This document shows positions 45,240 to 59,182 of a DNA stretch of 64,000 nt, in pieces. The stretch comes from Monoplex corrugatus (lineage: Eukaryota > Mollusca > Gastropoda > Littorinimorpha > Ranellidae). Each line of letters opens with the position of its first letter. Position 1 is the first letter of the stretch. The translations under genes and the position numbers were made by a program. The notes under the pieces are model-generated. The model was not told where the DNA came from. It saw nothing but the letters and a program-made list of their open reading frames with translations, and made no database searches. The stretch covers positions 1,283,492-1,347,491 of the forward strand of contig CM060312.1 in assembly GCA_030674185.1 (NCBI GenBank). The letters are read 5' to 3'.

Positions 45240-45642
45240 GCACAGAAAAACAAACTTTGAGATAATTAGAAATCAGAACACACGTGAATCATGATAATAA
45301 ACCCAAACAAACAGGCAAGAACAAAGTTGTGGCCAAGGGCCTTTGTCAAGCATGAGCATAAAATCATAAGTGGACAAAGAACAAACAAAAATTAGGAGAA
45401 AAAGAGGAAAACATTCCTGCTGCTTTGATCAGTTGGAGAAAAAGACTGAAGGAAGCAGCAGGGAAGTTTTGGTCGTGTATGTGTTGTTTGTTGTTTTGTG
45501 ATTGTACATTTATGCTTGACAAAGGCCAGTTGGTCAGAAATATGTGACTGTGTTGTCTTGTATTAAATGTGCATTGTGATTCTGTTTTCATGTTTTTCTG
45601 GTTCCTGTTTGCTTGTGCGCAGTGGTTACACTTGTTTTGGGT
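45240..45642 (+). mobile_element. Penelope-type inverted pseudo-LTR pair, older copy
   Basis: Flanked by the 11-bp target duplication catcagtgact (45229-45239 and 45643-45653). Both halves contain the family hallmark in opposite orientation: gggcctttgtcaagcatga at 45338 and atgcttgacaaaggccagtt at 45512. The right half aligns with the pseudo-LTR at 27040-27200 (ggcagggaagtttt, cttgacaaaggc, tttttctggttcctg). Its last part matches the outer end of the left arm at 26252-26298. No coding part is left. It lies in the 3' UTR or just behind DDX20. Confidence 0.7.
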
Positions 45643-45771
45643 CATCAGTGACTTTCGTTTACAGTTGTTTGCCAGGTGCTGTTTACTGATGTTGAAGTTT
45701 GAGGACATGATTGATTCCTATCTCTCCTCGGCCCTACTCCCCAGTTTCCTGCATTTTCTACCAGAAGACGA

Positions 45772-46235
45772 TAGGCAAGATGAGGCAGAGAGGGAGTTAA
45801 GAACTGCTTTGTTTTGTCTTGTCTGTACAGACAGACAGAGAGGGAGTTAAGAACTGCTTTGTCTTGTCTTGTCTTGTCTTGTCTTGTCCGTACAGACAGG
45901 TAGAGAGGGAGTTAAGAACTGCTTTGTTTTGTCTTGTCTGTACAGACAGGCAGAGAGGGAGTTAAGAATTTTGTCTTGTCTGTACAGACAGGCAGAGAGA
46001 GTGATGATGTCTTGTTAAGAACATCTGCTTTGTTTTGTCTTGTCTGTACAGACAGGCAGACAGGGAGTTAAGAACTGCTTGTTTTGTCTTGTCTGTACAG
46101 ACAGGCAGAGAGGGAGTTAAGAACTGCTTTGTTTTGTCTTGTCTGTACAGACAGGCAGACAGGGAGTTAAGAATTTTGTCTTGTCTGTACAGATGGAAAG
46201 GGAATTAACTGCTGTGTCTTGTCTGTACAGACAGG
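45772..46235. repeat. Minisatellite, about 50-bp unit
   Basis: Irregular copies of gagggagttaagaactgctt followed by tgttttgtcttgtctgtaca and gacaggcaga. Some have expanded (cttgt)n. Confidence 0.85.
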
Positions 46236-46289
46236 AGAGAGGGGATTAAACATATCAAATATTCTTGTGAGTTTGTCTTTTAGTTATGT

Positions 46290-47535
46290 CTGTGTAGACA
46301 GTTGTCTTGGTGAGAGAATTAAGAATGGCTTTGTCTTGTATGCCTGCTGTGTGTATAGACAGTTGTCTTGGTGAGAGAATTAAGAATGGCTTTGTCTTGT
46401 ATGCCTGCTGTGTGTATAGACAGTTGTCTTGGTGAGAGAATTAAGAATGGCTTTGTCTTGTATGCCTGCTGTGTGTATAGACAGTTGTCTTGGTGAGAGG
46501 ATTAAGAATGGCTTTGTCTTGTATGCCTGCTGTGTGTATAGACAGTTGTCTTGGTGAGAGGATTAAGAATGGCTTTGTCTTGTATGCCTGCTGTCTGTAT
46601 AGACAGTTGTTTGGGTGAGAGGATTAAGAATGGCTTTGTCTTGTATGCCTGCTGTGTGTATAGACAGTTGTCTTGGTGAGAGGATTAAGAATGGCTTTGT
46701 CTTGTATGCCTGCTGTGTGTATAGACAGTTGTCTTGGTGAGAGGATTAAGAATGGCTTTGTCTTGTATGCCTGCTGTCTGTATAGACAGTTGTTTGGGTG
46801 AGAGGATTAAGAATGGCTTTGTCTTGTATGCCTGCTGTCTGTATAGACAGTTGTTTGGGTGAGAGAATTAAGAATGGCTTTGTCTTGTATGCCTGCTGTC
46901 TGTATAGACAGTTGTGTGGGTGAGAGAATTAAGAATGGCTTTGTCTTGTATGCCTGCTGTCTGTATTGACAGTGATCTTGTGAGAGAATTAAGAATGGCT
47001 TTGTCTTGTATGCCTGCTGTCTGTATAGACAGTGATCTTGTGAGAGAATTAAGAATGGCTTTGTCTTGTATGCCTGCTGTCTGTATAGACAGTGATCTTG
47101 TGAGAGAATTAAGAATGGCTTTGTCTTGTAATTGTATGCCTGCTGTCTGTATAGACAGTTGTCTTGGTGAGAGGATTAAAATGGCTTTGTCTTGTATGCC
47201 TGCTGTCTGTATAGACAGTTGTTTGGGTGAGAGGATTAAGAATGGCTTTGTCTTGTATGCCTGCTGTGTGTATAGACAGTTGTCTTGGTGAGAGGATTAA
47301 GAATGGCTTTGTCTTGTATGCCTGCTGTGTGTATAGACAGTTGCCTTGGTGAGAGGATTAAGAATGGCTTTGTCTTGTATGCCTGCTGTGTGTATAGACA
47401 GTTGTCTTGGTGAGAGGATTAAGAATGGCTTTGTCTTGTATGCCTGCTGTGTGTATAGACAGTTGTCTTGGTGAGAGGATTAAGAATGGCTTTGTCTTGT
47501 ATGCCTGCTGTGTGTATAGACAGTTGCCTTGGTCA
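46290..47535. repeat. Minisatellite, 61-bp unit
   Basis: About 20 copies of a 61-bp unit, gtgtatagacagttgtcttg followed by gtgagaggattaagaatggc. Variants include ctgtatag, tgtttggg and gtgatcttg; the gtgatcttg subtype forms a block of three or four copies at 46960-47110. The preceding 50-bp repeat shares the gagttaagaa/attaagaa and tttgtcttgt core, so the arrays look related. Confidence 0.95.
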
Positions 47536-47890
47536 CCTGTCAAGGCTATAATTAGTGTCTTTTCCGCTGCCAGAGAGCAAGATTTTTTCGTAAGGAAGAC
47601 AAAATGTGAGGCGTGAAATACTGATGAAACATTCACAATTGTTGCCATAATCACGTTTGGTTTTAAGACAAGTTGTCATATGACAAGATTTGTCATTAAG
47701 CTGTGCTTCCTGAGGTAGGCCTACGGCGTTGTTTTTGATAATGATATGTTGCGCTTCCTGACTGTTTTTGTCATTTTGGTTTCTTTTCTTACTGTACAAA
47801 GTAATGAATAAACAATGGGATTGCTGACTGTTCCTTGTCTACATGCATGCGGTGTTTATACATGTATATATTGAAATGATTGAAACAGAG
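47536..47890. other. Unique spacer with a candidate poly(A) signal
   Basis: Non-repetitive sequence with an AATAAA at 47807-47812 (gaataaacaatgg). It could end a transcript coming from the left, but is 2.7 kb past the DDX20 stop, so it is only a candidate. Confidence 0.4.
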
Positions 47891-47892
47891 TG

Positions 47893-47893
47893 T

Positions 47894-47935
<42 letters not shown>

Positions 47936-48400
47936 ACGACAGACAGGTCAATCTATGTGAGCCTTGGCACAAGTCACACACTGCCATGACATTGTCCATA
48001 TATCTGTGTGATGTCATAACATTGTCCATATATCTGTGTGATGTCATGACATTGTCCATATATCTGTGTGATGTCATAACATTGTCCATATATCTGTGTG
48101 ATGTCATAACATTGTCCATATATCTGTGTGATGTCATGATTGTCCATATATCTGGTGATGTCATGATTGTCCATATATCTGTGTGATGTTATGACATTGT
48201 CCATATATCTGTGTGATGTCATGATTGTCCATATATCTGGTGATGTCATGATTGTCCATATATCTGTGTGATGTTATGACATTGTCCGTATATCTGTGTG
48301 ATGTCATGACATTGTCCATATATCTGTGTGATGTGACATTGTCCGTATATCTGTGTGATGTCTTGACATTGTCCATATATCTGTGTGTTGTGACATTGCT
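47893..48400. repeat. (GT)n followed by a 30-bp minisatellite
   Basis: (gt)n at 47893-47932. Then from about 47985 come some 14 copies of attgtccatatatctgtgtg plus atgtcatgac, with shortened variants lacking acatt. Confidence 0.95.
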
Positions 48401-48520
48401 CACATTAATGTGGGTTGGTTGGTTCTTCTCACAGAGCCATGGACTCAAGATCATAAATTTCCCGTTAAATCCCAGCTGGCAACATTTAAAACTGGTCTAT
48501 TCAATGTCAGTTTTAGGTTT
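48401..48520. other. Unique spacer
   Basis: About 120 bases of non-repetitive sequence between the 30-bp and 47-bp arrays. Nothing recognised. Confidence 0.5.
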
Positions 48521-48845
48521 CCATCATTCTGGTGAAGTCAGCTCAATGTTACACAGGTCACACCACTCCATCATTCTGGTGAAGTCAGCTCAATGTTTCA
48601 CAGGTCACACCACTCCATCATTCTGGTGAAGTCAGCTCATTGTTTCACAGGTGTGACCCACTCCATCATTCTGGTGAAGTCAGCTCAATGTTTCACAGGT
48701 CACACCACTCCATCATTCTGGTGAAGTCAGCTGAATGTTTCACAGGTCACACCACTCCATCATTCTGGTGAAGTCAGCTTAATGTTTCACAGGTCACACC
48801 ACTCCATCATTCTGGTGAAGTCAGCTTAATGTTTCACTGGTCACA
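48521..48845. repeat. Minisatellite, 47-bp unit
   Basis: Seven copies of a 47-bp unit with cacaccactccatcattctg and gtgaagtcagctcaatgttt. Periodicity was checked between 48561 and 48608. Confidence 0.93.
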
Positions 48846-49030
48846 CCACCCTCCTCCCTCCCATTTGAAGACCTTGCTGGTATGTAGGGTTTTGTGTATG
48901 CTCAGGGAGTCTGTCAGATCACTGTTGGTAGGTTTTGATGGATCACATAAGGAAATTCTGATGAAGTGCATATGGACATGCCCACGTGTGTAAATTAGTA
49001 AACAAATCCAAAACAAACTTTGTAAATGTC
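48846..49030. other. Unique spacer before the large 18-bp array
   Basis: About 185 bases of non-repetitive sequence. Nothing recognised. Confidence 0.5.
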
Positions 49031-49034
49031 TGTC

Positions 49035-52000
49035 TTGACACTGTCCATATATATCTGACACTGCCCACAGATCTGACACTGCCCATATATCTGACACTGC
49101 CCACACATCTGACACTGCCCACACATCTGACACTGCCCACACATCTGACACTGAGCATATATCTGACTGTCCACATATCTGACACTGTCCACATATCTAA
49201 CACTGCCCACATATCTGACACTCCACATATCTGACACTGCCCTCATATCTGACACTGCCCTCATATCTGACACTGTCCACATATCTGACACTGCCCTCAT
49301 ATCTGACACTGTCCACATATCTGACACTGCCCTCATATCTGACACTGTCCACATATCTGACACTGTCCACATATCTGACACTGCCCCCATATCTGACACT
49401 GCCCCATATCTGACACTGTCCACATATCTGACACTGCCCTCATATCTGACACTCCACATATCTGACACTGCCCTCATCTGACACTGTCCACATATCTGAC
49501 ACTGCCCACATATCTGACACTGCCACATATCTGACATGCCTCATATCTGACACTGTCCACATGTCTGACATGTCACATATCTGACACGTCCAATATTGAT
49601 ACTGCCCAATATCTGACATGCCTCATATCTGACACTGCCACATATCTGACATGCTCACATATCTAACACTGTCCACATATCTGACACTGCCACTATCTGA
49701 CATGTCCATATATCTAACACTGCTCACATATCTGACATATCCCATATCTAACACTGCCACATATCTGACACTGCCCTCATACTGACCTGTTCACATATCT
49801 GACACTGCCAATATCTGACACTGTCCACATATTAACACGCCCACATATTGACACTGTCCACATATCTGCACTGTCAATATCTACACTGTCCACATATCTG
49901 ACACTGCCCTCATATCGACACTGCCCCATATCTGACACTGCCCTCATTCTGACACTGCCCACATATCTGACACTGCTCACATATCTAACCTGTCCTTATA
50001 TCTGACACTGCCCACATATCTGACACTGTCCACATATCTAACACTGCTCACATATCTGACACGTCCACATATCGAACACTGCCCACTATCTGACATGCCC
50101 ACATATTACACTGCCCCACATATCTGACACTGTCCACATATCTAACATGCCCTCATATCTGACACTGCCCACATATTGACATGCTCACATATCGACACTG
50201 TCCACATATCTGACACTGCCCATATCTGACACTGCCACATATCTAACATGCCCATATATCTAAACGCCCATATCTACCTGCCCACTATCTAACACTGCCA
50301 CATATCTGATATGCTACATATTAACCTGTCACATATCTGACATGCTCACATATCTAACACTGTCCATATCTGAAGTCCAATCTAACTGTCACATATCTAA
50401 CACTGTCCACATATCTGACACTGCCCATATCTGCACTGCCCACATATCGACACTGTCAATATCTGACACTGCCCCATATCTGACTGCCCCATATTGACAT
50501 GCCACATATCTGACACTGCCCCATATCTGACACTCCACATATCTGACACTGCCCTCATATCTGACACTGTACATATCTGACACTGCCCCATATCTGACAC
50601 TGCCACATATCTGACACTGCCTCATATCTGACATGCCCACATTCTGACACTGTCACATATCTGACACTGTCACATATCTGAATGCCCACATATCTGACAT
50701 GCCCTCATATCTGACACTGCCCACATATTGACACTGCCACATATCTACACTGTCCACATTCTGACACTGCCCATATCTGACACTGTCAATATCTAACACT
50801 GTCACATATCTGACACTATTCCACATATCTACACTGCCCACATATCTGACACTGCCCTCATATCTGACACTGTTCAACATATCTGACACTGCCCACATCT
50901 GCACTGCCACATATCTGACACTGCCCACATATCTAACACTGCCCACATATCTGACACTGCCCACATATCTGACACTGCCACATATCTAACACTGCCCACA
51001 TATCTGGACACTGCCCACATATCTGACTACTGCTCCACATATCTGACACTGCCACATATCTGACACTGCCCATATCTGACACTCCATATGACACTGCCAC
51101 ATATCTGACACTGCCCACATATCTGAACCTACACTGTCCACATATCTGACACTGCCCCACATATCTGACACTGTCCACATATCTGACACTGCCCACATAT
51201 CTGACACTCCCATATCTGACACTCCACATATCTGACACTGCCCTCATATCTGACACTGCCTCACATATCTGACACTGCCCACATATCTGACACTGCCCAC
51301 ATATCTGACACTGTCCACATATCTGACACTGCCCAATCTACACTCACATATCTGACACTGCCACATATCTGACACTGCCCACTATCTGACACTGCCCACA
51401 TATCTGACACTGCCACATATCTGACACTGCCCACATATCTGACACTGTCCACATATCTGACACTGCCACATATCTGACATGTCACATATCTGACACTGCC
51501 CTCATATCTGACACTGCCCCATATCTGACACTGCCCATATCTGACACTGTCCACATATCTGACATGCCACATTCTAACACTGTCCACATATCTGACATGC
51601 CACATATCTGACACTGCCACATATCTAACACTGCCCACATATCTGACACTGCCCCATATCTGACACTGTTCACATATCTGAACTGCCACATATCTGACAC
51701 TGCCACAAATCAACACTGCCCACATATCTGACACTGCCACATATCTGACACTGCCACATATCTGACACTGCCCTCATATCTGACACTGCCCACATATCTG
51801 ACACTGCCACATATCTGACACTGCCCACATATCTGACACTGCCCCATATCTGACACTGCCACATATCTGACACTGCTCACATATCTGACACTGCCCCATA
51901 TCTGACACTGCCACATATCTGACACTGCCACATATCTGACACTGTCCACATATCTACACTGTCCCATATCTGACACTGCCCTCATATCTGACACTGCCCA

Positions 52001-55000
52001 CATATCTGACACTGCCCACATATCTGACACTGCCCCATATCTGACACTGCCCACATATCTGACACTGCCAACATATCTAACACTGCCCACATATCTACAC
52101 TGCCCACATATCTAACACTGCCCACATATCTGACACTGCTCACATATCTAACACTGTCCACATATCTGACACTGCTACTTTCTACACTGTCCACATATCT
52201 GACACTGCCACATATCTGACACTGCCCACATATCTGACCTGCCCTATATCTACTACAATGACCCCACATATCTGACACTGCCACAAATCTGACACTGTCC
52301 ACATATCTGACACTGTCCACATATCTAACACTGTCCACATATCTGACACTGCCCTATATCTGACACTGCCACCCCATATCTGACACTGCCCTCATATCTG
52401 ACACTGCCCACATATCTGACACTGCTCACATATCTAACACTGTCCACATATCGACACTGCCCACATATCTGACACTGCCAATATCTAACACTGCTCACAT
52501 ATCTGACCCTTCCACATATCTAACACTGCCCACATATCTGACACTGCCCCATATCTGACACTGTCACATATCTGACACTGCCCACATATCTGACACTGTC
52601 CACAAATCTAACACTGCCCACATATCTGACACTGTCCACATATCTGACACTGCCCACATATCTGACACTGCCCTCATATCTGACACTGCCCACATATCTG
52701 ACACTGCTCACATATCTGACACTGCCCACATATCTGACACTGCTCACATATCTGACACTGCCCCCATATCTGACACTGCCCACATATCTGACAATGCCCA
52801 CATATCTAACACTGCCCACATATCTAACACTGCCCACATATCTAACACTGCCCACATATCTGACACTGCTCACATATCTAACACTGTCCACATATCTGAC
52901 ACTGCTCACATTTCTAACACTGTCCACATATCTGACACTGCTCACATATCTGACACTGCCCTCATATCTGACACTGCCCACATATCTGACACTGCCACAT
53001 ATCTGACACTGCCCACATATCTGACACTGCCCTCATATCTGAGACTGTCCACATATCTGACACTGCCCTCATCTGACATTGCCCACATATCTGACACTGC
53101 CCACATATCTGACACTGCCCTCATATCTGAGACTGTCCACATATCTGACACTGCCCTCATCTGACATTGCCCACATATCTGACACTGCCCACATATCTGA
53201 CACTGCCCTCATATCTGACACTGCTCACATATCTGACACTGCCCACATATCTGACACTGCCCACATATCTAACACTGCCCACATATCTAACACTGCCCAC
53301 ATATCTGACACTGCCCACATATCTAACACTGCCCACATATCTGACACTGCCCTCATATCTGACACTGTCCACATATCTGACACTGTCCACATATTAGACA
53401 CTGTCCACATATCTAACACTGTCCACATATCTGACACTGTCCACATATCTAACACTGTCCACATATCTGACACTGCCCACATATCTGACACTGCCCCCAT
53501 ATCTGACACTGCTCACATATCTGACACTGTCCACATATCTGACACTGCTCACATATCTAACTGTCCCATATCTGACACTGCCCACATATCTGACACTGTC
53601 CACATATCTGACACTGCCCACATATCTGACACTGTCCACATATCTAACACTGTGCACATATCTGACACTGCCCACATATCTAACACTGTCCACATATCTG
53701 ACACTGCCCTCATATCTGACACTGTCCACATATCTGACACTGCCCACATATCTGACACTGCCCACATATCTGACACTGCCCACATATCTGACACTGCTCA
53801 TATATCTAACACTGTCCACATATCTGACACTGCCCACATATCTGACACTGTCCACATATCTAACACTGCCCACATATCTGACACTGTCCACATATCTAAC
53901 ACTGCCCACATATCTGACACTGTCCACATATCTGACACTGCCCACATATCTGACACTGCCCTCATATCTGACACTGCCCACATATCTGACATTGCCCACA
54001 TATCTGACACTGCCCCCACATATCTGACACTGCCCTCATATCTGACACTGCCCACATATCTGACACTGCTCACATATCTGACACTGTCCGCATATCTGAC
54101 ACTGCCCCCATATTTGACACTGCCCACATATCTAACACTGCCCATATATATCTAACACTGCCCACATATCTGATACTGCTCACATATCTAACACTGTCCA
54201 CATATCTGGCACTGCTCACATATCTAACACTGTCCCACATATCTGACAGTCCACATATCTAACACTGCTCATATATCTAACACTGTCCACATATCTGACA
54301 CTGCCCACATATCTGCTGACACTGCCCACATATCAGACACTGCCATATCTGACACTGCCCTCATATTGACTGCCACATATTGACACTGCCACATCTGACA
54401 CTGCCCACATATCTGACCTGCCCACATATCTGACACTGCCCTCATATCTGACACTGTACCACCTGTCTGACACTGCCTCTATCTGACACTGTCCACATAT
54501 CTGACACTGCCCTCATATCTGACACTGCCCACATATCTGACACTGTCCACATATCTGACACTGCTCACATATCTGACACTGCCCACATATCTGACACTGC
54601 CCTCATATCTGACACTGCCCACATATCTGACACTGTCACATATCTGACACTGCCCACATATCTGACACTGCCACATATCTGACACTGCCCTCATATCTGA
54701 CACTGCCACATATCTGACATTGCCCACATATCTGACACTGCCCCCACATATCTGACACTGCCCTCATATCGACACTGCCCACATATCTGACACTGCTCAC
54801 ATATCTGACACTGTCCACATATCTGACACTGCCCCATATCTGACACTGCCCACATATCTGAACACTGTCCATATACTAAAACTGCCCACATATCTACACT
54901 GCCCACATATCTGACACTGCTCACATATCTAACACTGTCCACATATCTGACACTGCCACATATCTAACACTGCCACATATCTGACAGACTATCTACACTG

Positions 55001-56232
55001 CTCACATATCTAACACTGTCCACATATCTGACACTGCCACATATCTGACACTGCCACATATTCTGACATGCCACATATCAGACACTGCTCACATATCTGA
55101 CATGCCTCATATCTGACTGCCACATATCTGACACTGCCCACATATCTGACACTGCCCCATATCTGACACTGCCCACATATCTGACACTGCCACATATCTG
55201 ACACTGCCTCATATCTGACACTGTACACCTGTCTGACACTGCCCTCATATCTGACACTGTCCACATATCTGACACTGCCCTCATATCTGACACTGCCCAC
55301 ATATCTGACACTGTCCACATATCTGACACTGCTCACATATCTGACACTGCCCACATATCTGACACTGCCCTCATATCTGACACTGCCCACATATCTGACA
55401 CTGTCCATATCTGACACTGCCCACATATCTGACACTGTCCACATATCTGACACTGCCACATATCTGACACTGTCCACATATCTGACACTGCCCCATATCT
55501 GACACTGCCCACATATCTGACACTGTCCACATATCTGACACTGCCCCATATCTGACACTGTCCACATATCTGACACTGCCCACATATCTGACACTGCCCC
55601 CTATCTGACACTGTCCCATATCTGACACTGCCCCATATCTGACACTGTCCACATATCTGACACTGCCCCCATATCTGACACTACCCCCATATCTGACACT
55701 GTCCACATATCTGACACTGCCCACATATCTGACACTGCCCTCATATCTGACACCTCATATGTGATACTGCCCACATATCTGACACTGCCCATATATCTGA
55801 CACTGCCCTCATCTGACACTGCCCACATATCTGACACTGCTCACATATCTAACACTGTCCACATATCTGACACTGCCCACATATCTGACACTGTCCACAT
55901 ATCTAACACTGCTCACATATCTGACACTGTCCACATATCTAACACTGCCCACATATCTGACACTGTTCACATATCTGACACTGTTCACATATCTGACACT
56001 GCCCCCATATCTGACACTGTCCACATATCTGACACTGTTCACATATCTGACACTGCTCACATATCTGACACTGTTGACATATCTGACACTGCCCCCACAT
56101 ACCTGACATTGCCATATTTCTGACACTGCCCACATTTCTGACACTGCCCCCACATATCTGACACTGCCCATATTTCTGACACTGCCCACATATCTGACAC
56201 TGCCCATATTTCTGACACTGCCCCACATATCT
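49035..56232. repeat. Satellite-like array, 18-bp unit, about 7.2 kb
   Basis: Roughly 400 copies of cacatatctgacactgcc. Main variants are ctcatatc, tgacactgtc, taacactg and tgctcac. The segments 49520-52300 and 54340-55100 contain many single-base deletions (tgacatgcc, atattgac), whereas 52580-54150 and 55750-56100 are almost perfectly in register. Frames of hundreds of codons (HISDTA, YLTLPT, RYVGSV types) result from the 6-codon unit. Confidence 0.97.
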
Positions 56233-56279
56233 TCATGTCCATGTGCCTACAGTGTGGACCTCCCTGGTCCAAATACTGT
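56233..56279. other. Junction between the 18-bp and 24-bp arrays
   Basis: About 45 bases (tccatgtgcctacagtgtgg and following) that belong to neither unit. Confidence 0.6.
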
Positions 56280-57642
56280 GCCACCCTGTCCATCTTCTGC
56301 ATTCCCACTGTGTCCTTCTGCATTCCCACTGTGTCCATCTTCTGCATTCCCACCCTGTCCATCTTCTGCATTCCCACCGTGTCCATCTTCTGCATTCCCA
56401 CCCTGTCCATCTTCTGCATTCCCACCCTGTCCATCTTCTGCATTCCCACCCTGTCCATCTTCTGCATTCCCACCCTGTCCATCTTCTGCATTCCCACCCT
56501 GTCCATCTTCTGCATTCCCACCCTGTCCATCTTCTGCATTCCCATCCTGTCCATCTTCTGCATTCCCACTGTGTCCATCTTCTGCATTCCCACCCTGTCC
56601 ATCTTCTGCATTCCCACCCTGTCCATCTTCTGCATTCCCACCCTGTCCATCTTCTGCATTCCCATCCTGTCCATCTTCTGTATTCCCACTGTGTCCATCT
56701 TCTGCATTCCCACCCTGTCCGTCTTCTGCATTCCCACCCTGTCCGTCTTCTGCATTCCCACTGTGTCCATCTTCTGCATTCCCACTGTGTCCATCTTCTG
56801 CATTCCCACCCTGTCCATCTTCTGCATTCCCATCCTGTCCGTCTTCTGCATTCCCACCCTGTCCATCTTCTGCATTCCCACTGTGTCCATCTTCTGCATT
56901 CCCACCCTGTCCATCTTCTGCATTCCCATCCTGTCCATCTTCTGTATTCCCACTGTGTCCATCTTCTGCATTCCCATCCTGTCCATCTTCTGCATTCCCA
57001 TCCTGTCCGTCTTCTGCATTCCCACCCTGTCCATCTTCTGCATTCCCACTGGTCCATCTTCTGCATTCCCATCCTGTCATCTTCTGCATTCCCACCCTGT
57101 CCATCTTCTGCATTCCCACCCTGTCCATCTTCTGCATTCCCACCTGTCCATCTTCTGCATTCCCACCCTGTCCATCTTCTGCATTCCCACCCTGTCCATC
57201 TTCTGCATTCCCACCTGTCCATCTTCTGCATTCCCATCCTGTCCATCTTCTGCATTCCCACTGTGTCCATCTTCTGCATTCCCATCCTGTCCGTCTTCTG
57301 CATTCCCACCCTGTCCATCTTCTGCATTCCCACCCTGTCCATCTTCTGCATTCCCATCCTGTCCATCTTCTGCATTCCCACCCTGTCCATCTTCTGCATT
57401 CCCACCCTGTCCATCTTCTGCATTCCCACCCTGTCCATCTTCTGCATTCCCACCCTGTCCATCTTCTGCATTCCCACCCTGTCCATCTTCTGCATTCCCA
57501 CTGTGTCCATCTTCTGCATTCCCATCCTGTCCATCTTCTGCATTCCCACTGTGTCCATCTTCTGCATTCCCATCCTGTCCGTCTTCTGCATTCCCACCCT
57601 GTCCATCTTCTGCATTCCCACCCTGTCCATCTTCTGCCTTCC
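56280..57642. repeat. Minisatellite, 24-bp unit
   Basis: About 57 copies of cattcccaccctgtccatct plus tctg. Variants are cccactgtg, cccatcctg and ccgtcttctg. Only a few units deviate in length (near 57050-57210). Both strands are open for more than 450 codons, since the unit is eight codons without a stop. Confidence 0.97.
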
Positions 57643-57732
57643 CAACTACAAAACTGGCTGAAATAAAATGCTGAACCAATTTCAGTTAATACTATCTACA
57701 ACCTGTTGAGTATCATTGCTAAAACATTCTAC

Positions 57733-57803
<71 letters not shown>

Positions 57804-58115
57804 CACAAACACACCAGTTGACACCACACAATCAGAAAATGAAATGTAATGAATATATATTCTTCAAAATCGTAGATTTTCAGAGCAAATCATCACACTC
57901 GTGATGATGAAATCACAATCTCTAAATTTACAATAAATCGCAAGCAATGGAATGTAGCAAAATATTTTCAAACATGATCGGGGTTAAAAAATGGGACTTT
58001 GACAGCAACCCAGACTGTAATGTAAAGCCATCTGCACTAAAATACCTTGAAAAGAAAGCTGCTCGCTGTATACATAAATCAGCATATAACAGAAATACAC
58101 TTGACATCACTATAG
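57643..58115. other. Unique region with (CA)n
   Basis: (ca)n at about 57733-57805. The rest is AT-rich. A short plus-strand frame (57946-58120) reads MECSKIFSNMIGVKKWDFDS, NPDCNVKPSALKYLEKKA and ARCIHKSAYNRNTL. It was not recognised and may be a transposon trace. Confidence 0.5.
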
Positions 58116-58415
58116 ATGCTTGACATTACCACAGCCACTGACATCACCAGACACTTGACATCACAGACACTGACATTACCAGACACTGACATCACAACAG
58201 ATACTGACATCACCACAGATACTGATATCACAGACATCACCATAGACGCTTGACATCACCACACACTGACACCACAGACACTGACATCACCACAGACGCT
58301 GGCATCACAACAGACACTGACGTCACCACAGACACTGACATCACACCAGACAATGACATCACAAGACACTGACATCACAACAGACACTGACATCAACGCC
58401 GACACTTAGCACACA
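58116..58415. repeat. Irregular repeat, gacactgacatcac units
   Basis: Degenerate copies of cactgacatcaccacagaca with unit lengths of about 16-23 bp. No regular period. Confidence 0.8.
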
Positions 58416-58481
58416 CATCAGTATCCAATAAGTCCATGTCACACACCATCACTTCAGCAACAAGACCTATCAGAAGAGAAG

Positions 58482-59182
58482 CAAACATACCAGCAAACAT
58501 AACAAACATACCAGCAAACACAACAAACATACCAGCAAACACAACAAACATACCAGCAACAAAACAAACATACCAGCAAACACAACAAACATACCAGCAA
58601 ACACAACAAACATACCAGCAAACACAACAAACATACCAGCAAACACAACAAACATACCAGCAAACACAACAAACATACCAGCAAACACAACAAACATACC
58701 AGCAAACACAGCAAACATACCAGCAAACACAACAAACATACCAGCAAACAAAACAAACATACCAGCAAACATAACAAACATACCAGCAAACACAACAAAC
58801 ATACCAGCAAACACAACAAACATACCAGCAAACACAACAAACATACCAGCAAACATAACAAACATACCAGCAAACACAACAAACATACCAGCAAACACAA
58901 CAAACATACCAGCAAACACAACAAACATACCAGCAAACACAACAAACATACCAGCAAACACAACAACGTACCAGCAAACACAACAAACATACCAGCAAAC
59001 AAAACAAACATACCAGCAAACACAACAAACATACCAGCAAACACAACAAACATACCAGCAAACACAACAAACATACCAGCAAACACAACATACCAGCAAA
59101 CACAACAAACGTACCAGCAAACACAACAAACATACCAGCAAACATAACAATACCACCAAACACAACAAACTACCAGCAAACA
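58482..59182. repeat. Minisatellite, 21-bp unit (acaaacataccagcaaac)
   Basis: About 33 copies of caaacataccagcaaacaca plus a. Few changes: ataac for acaac, aaaac for acaac, and some shortened units. Confidence 0.96.

Noticed and set aside
49035..56232. Frames such as HISDTAHISDTA as a repetitive structural protein
   Set aside because: All frames of the 18-bp unit are equally open, and the indel-rich zones break each of them repeatedly.
56233..57679. Overlapping frames of about 470 codons on both strands
   Set aside because: A 24-bp unit without stops gives open frames automatically; the frames contain nothing but the repeat.
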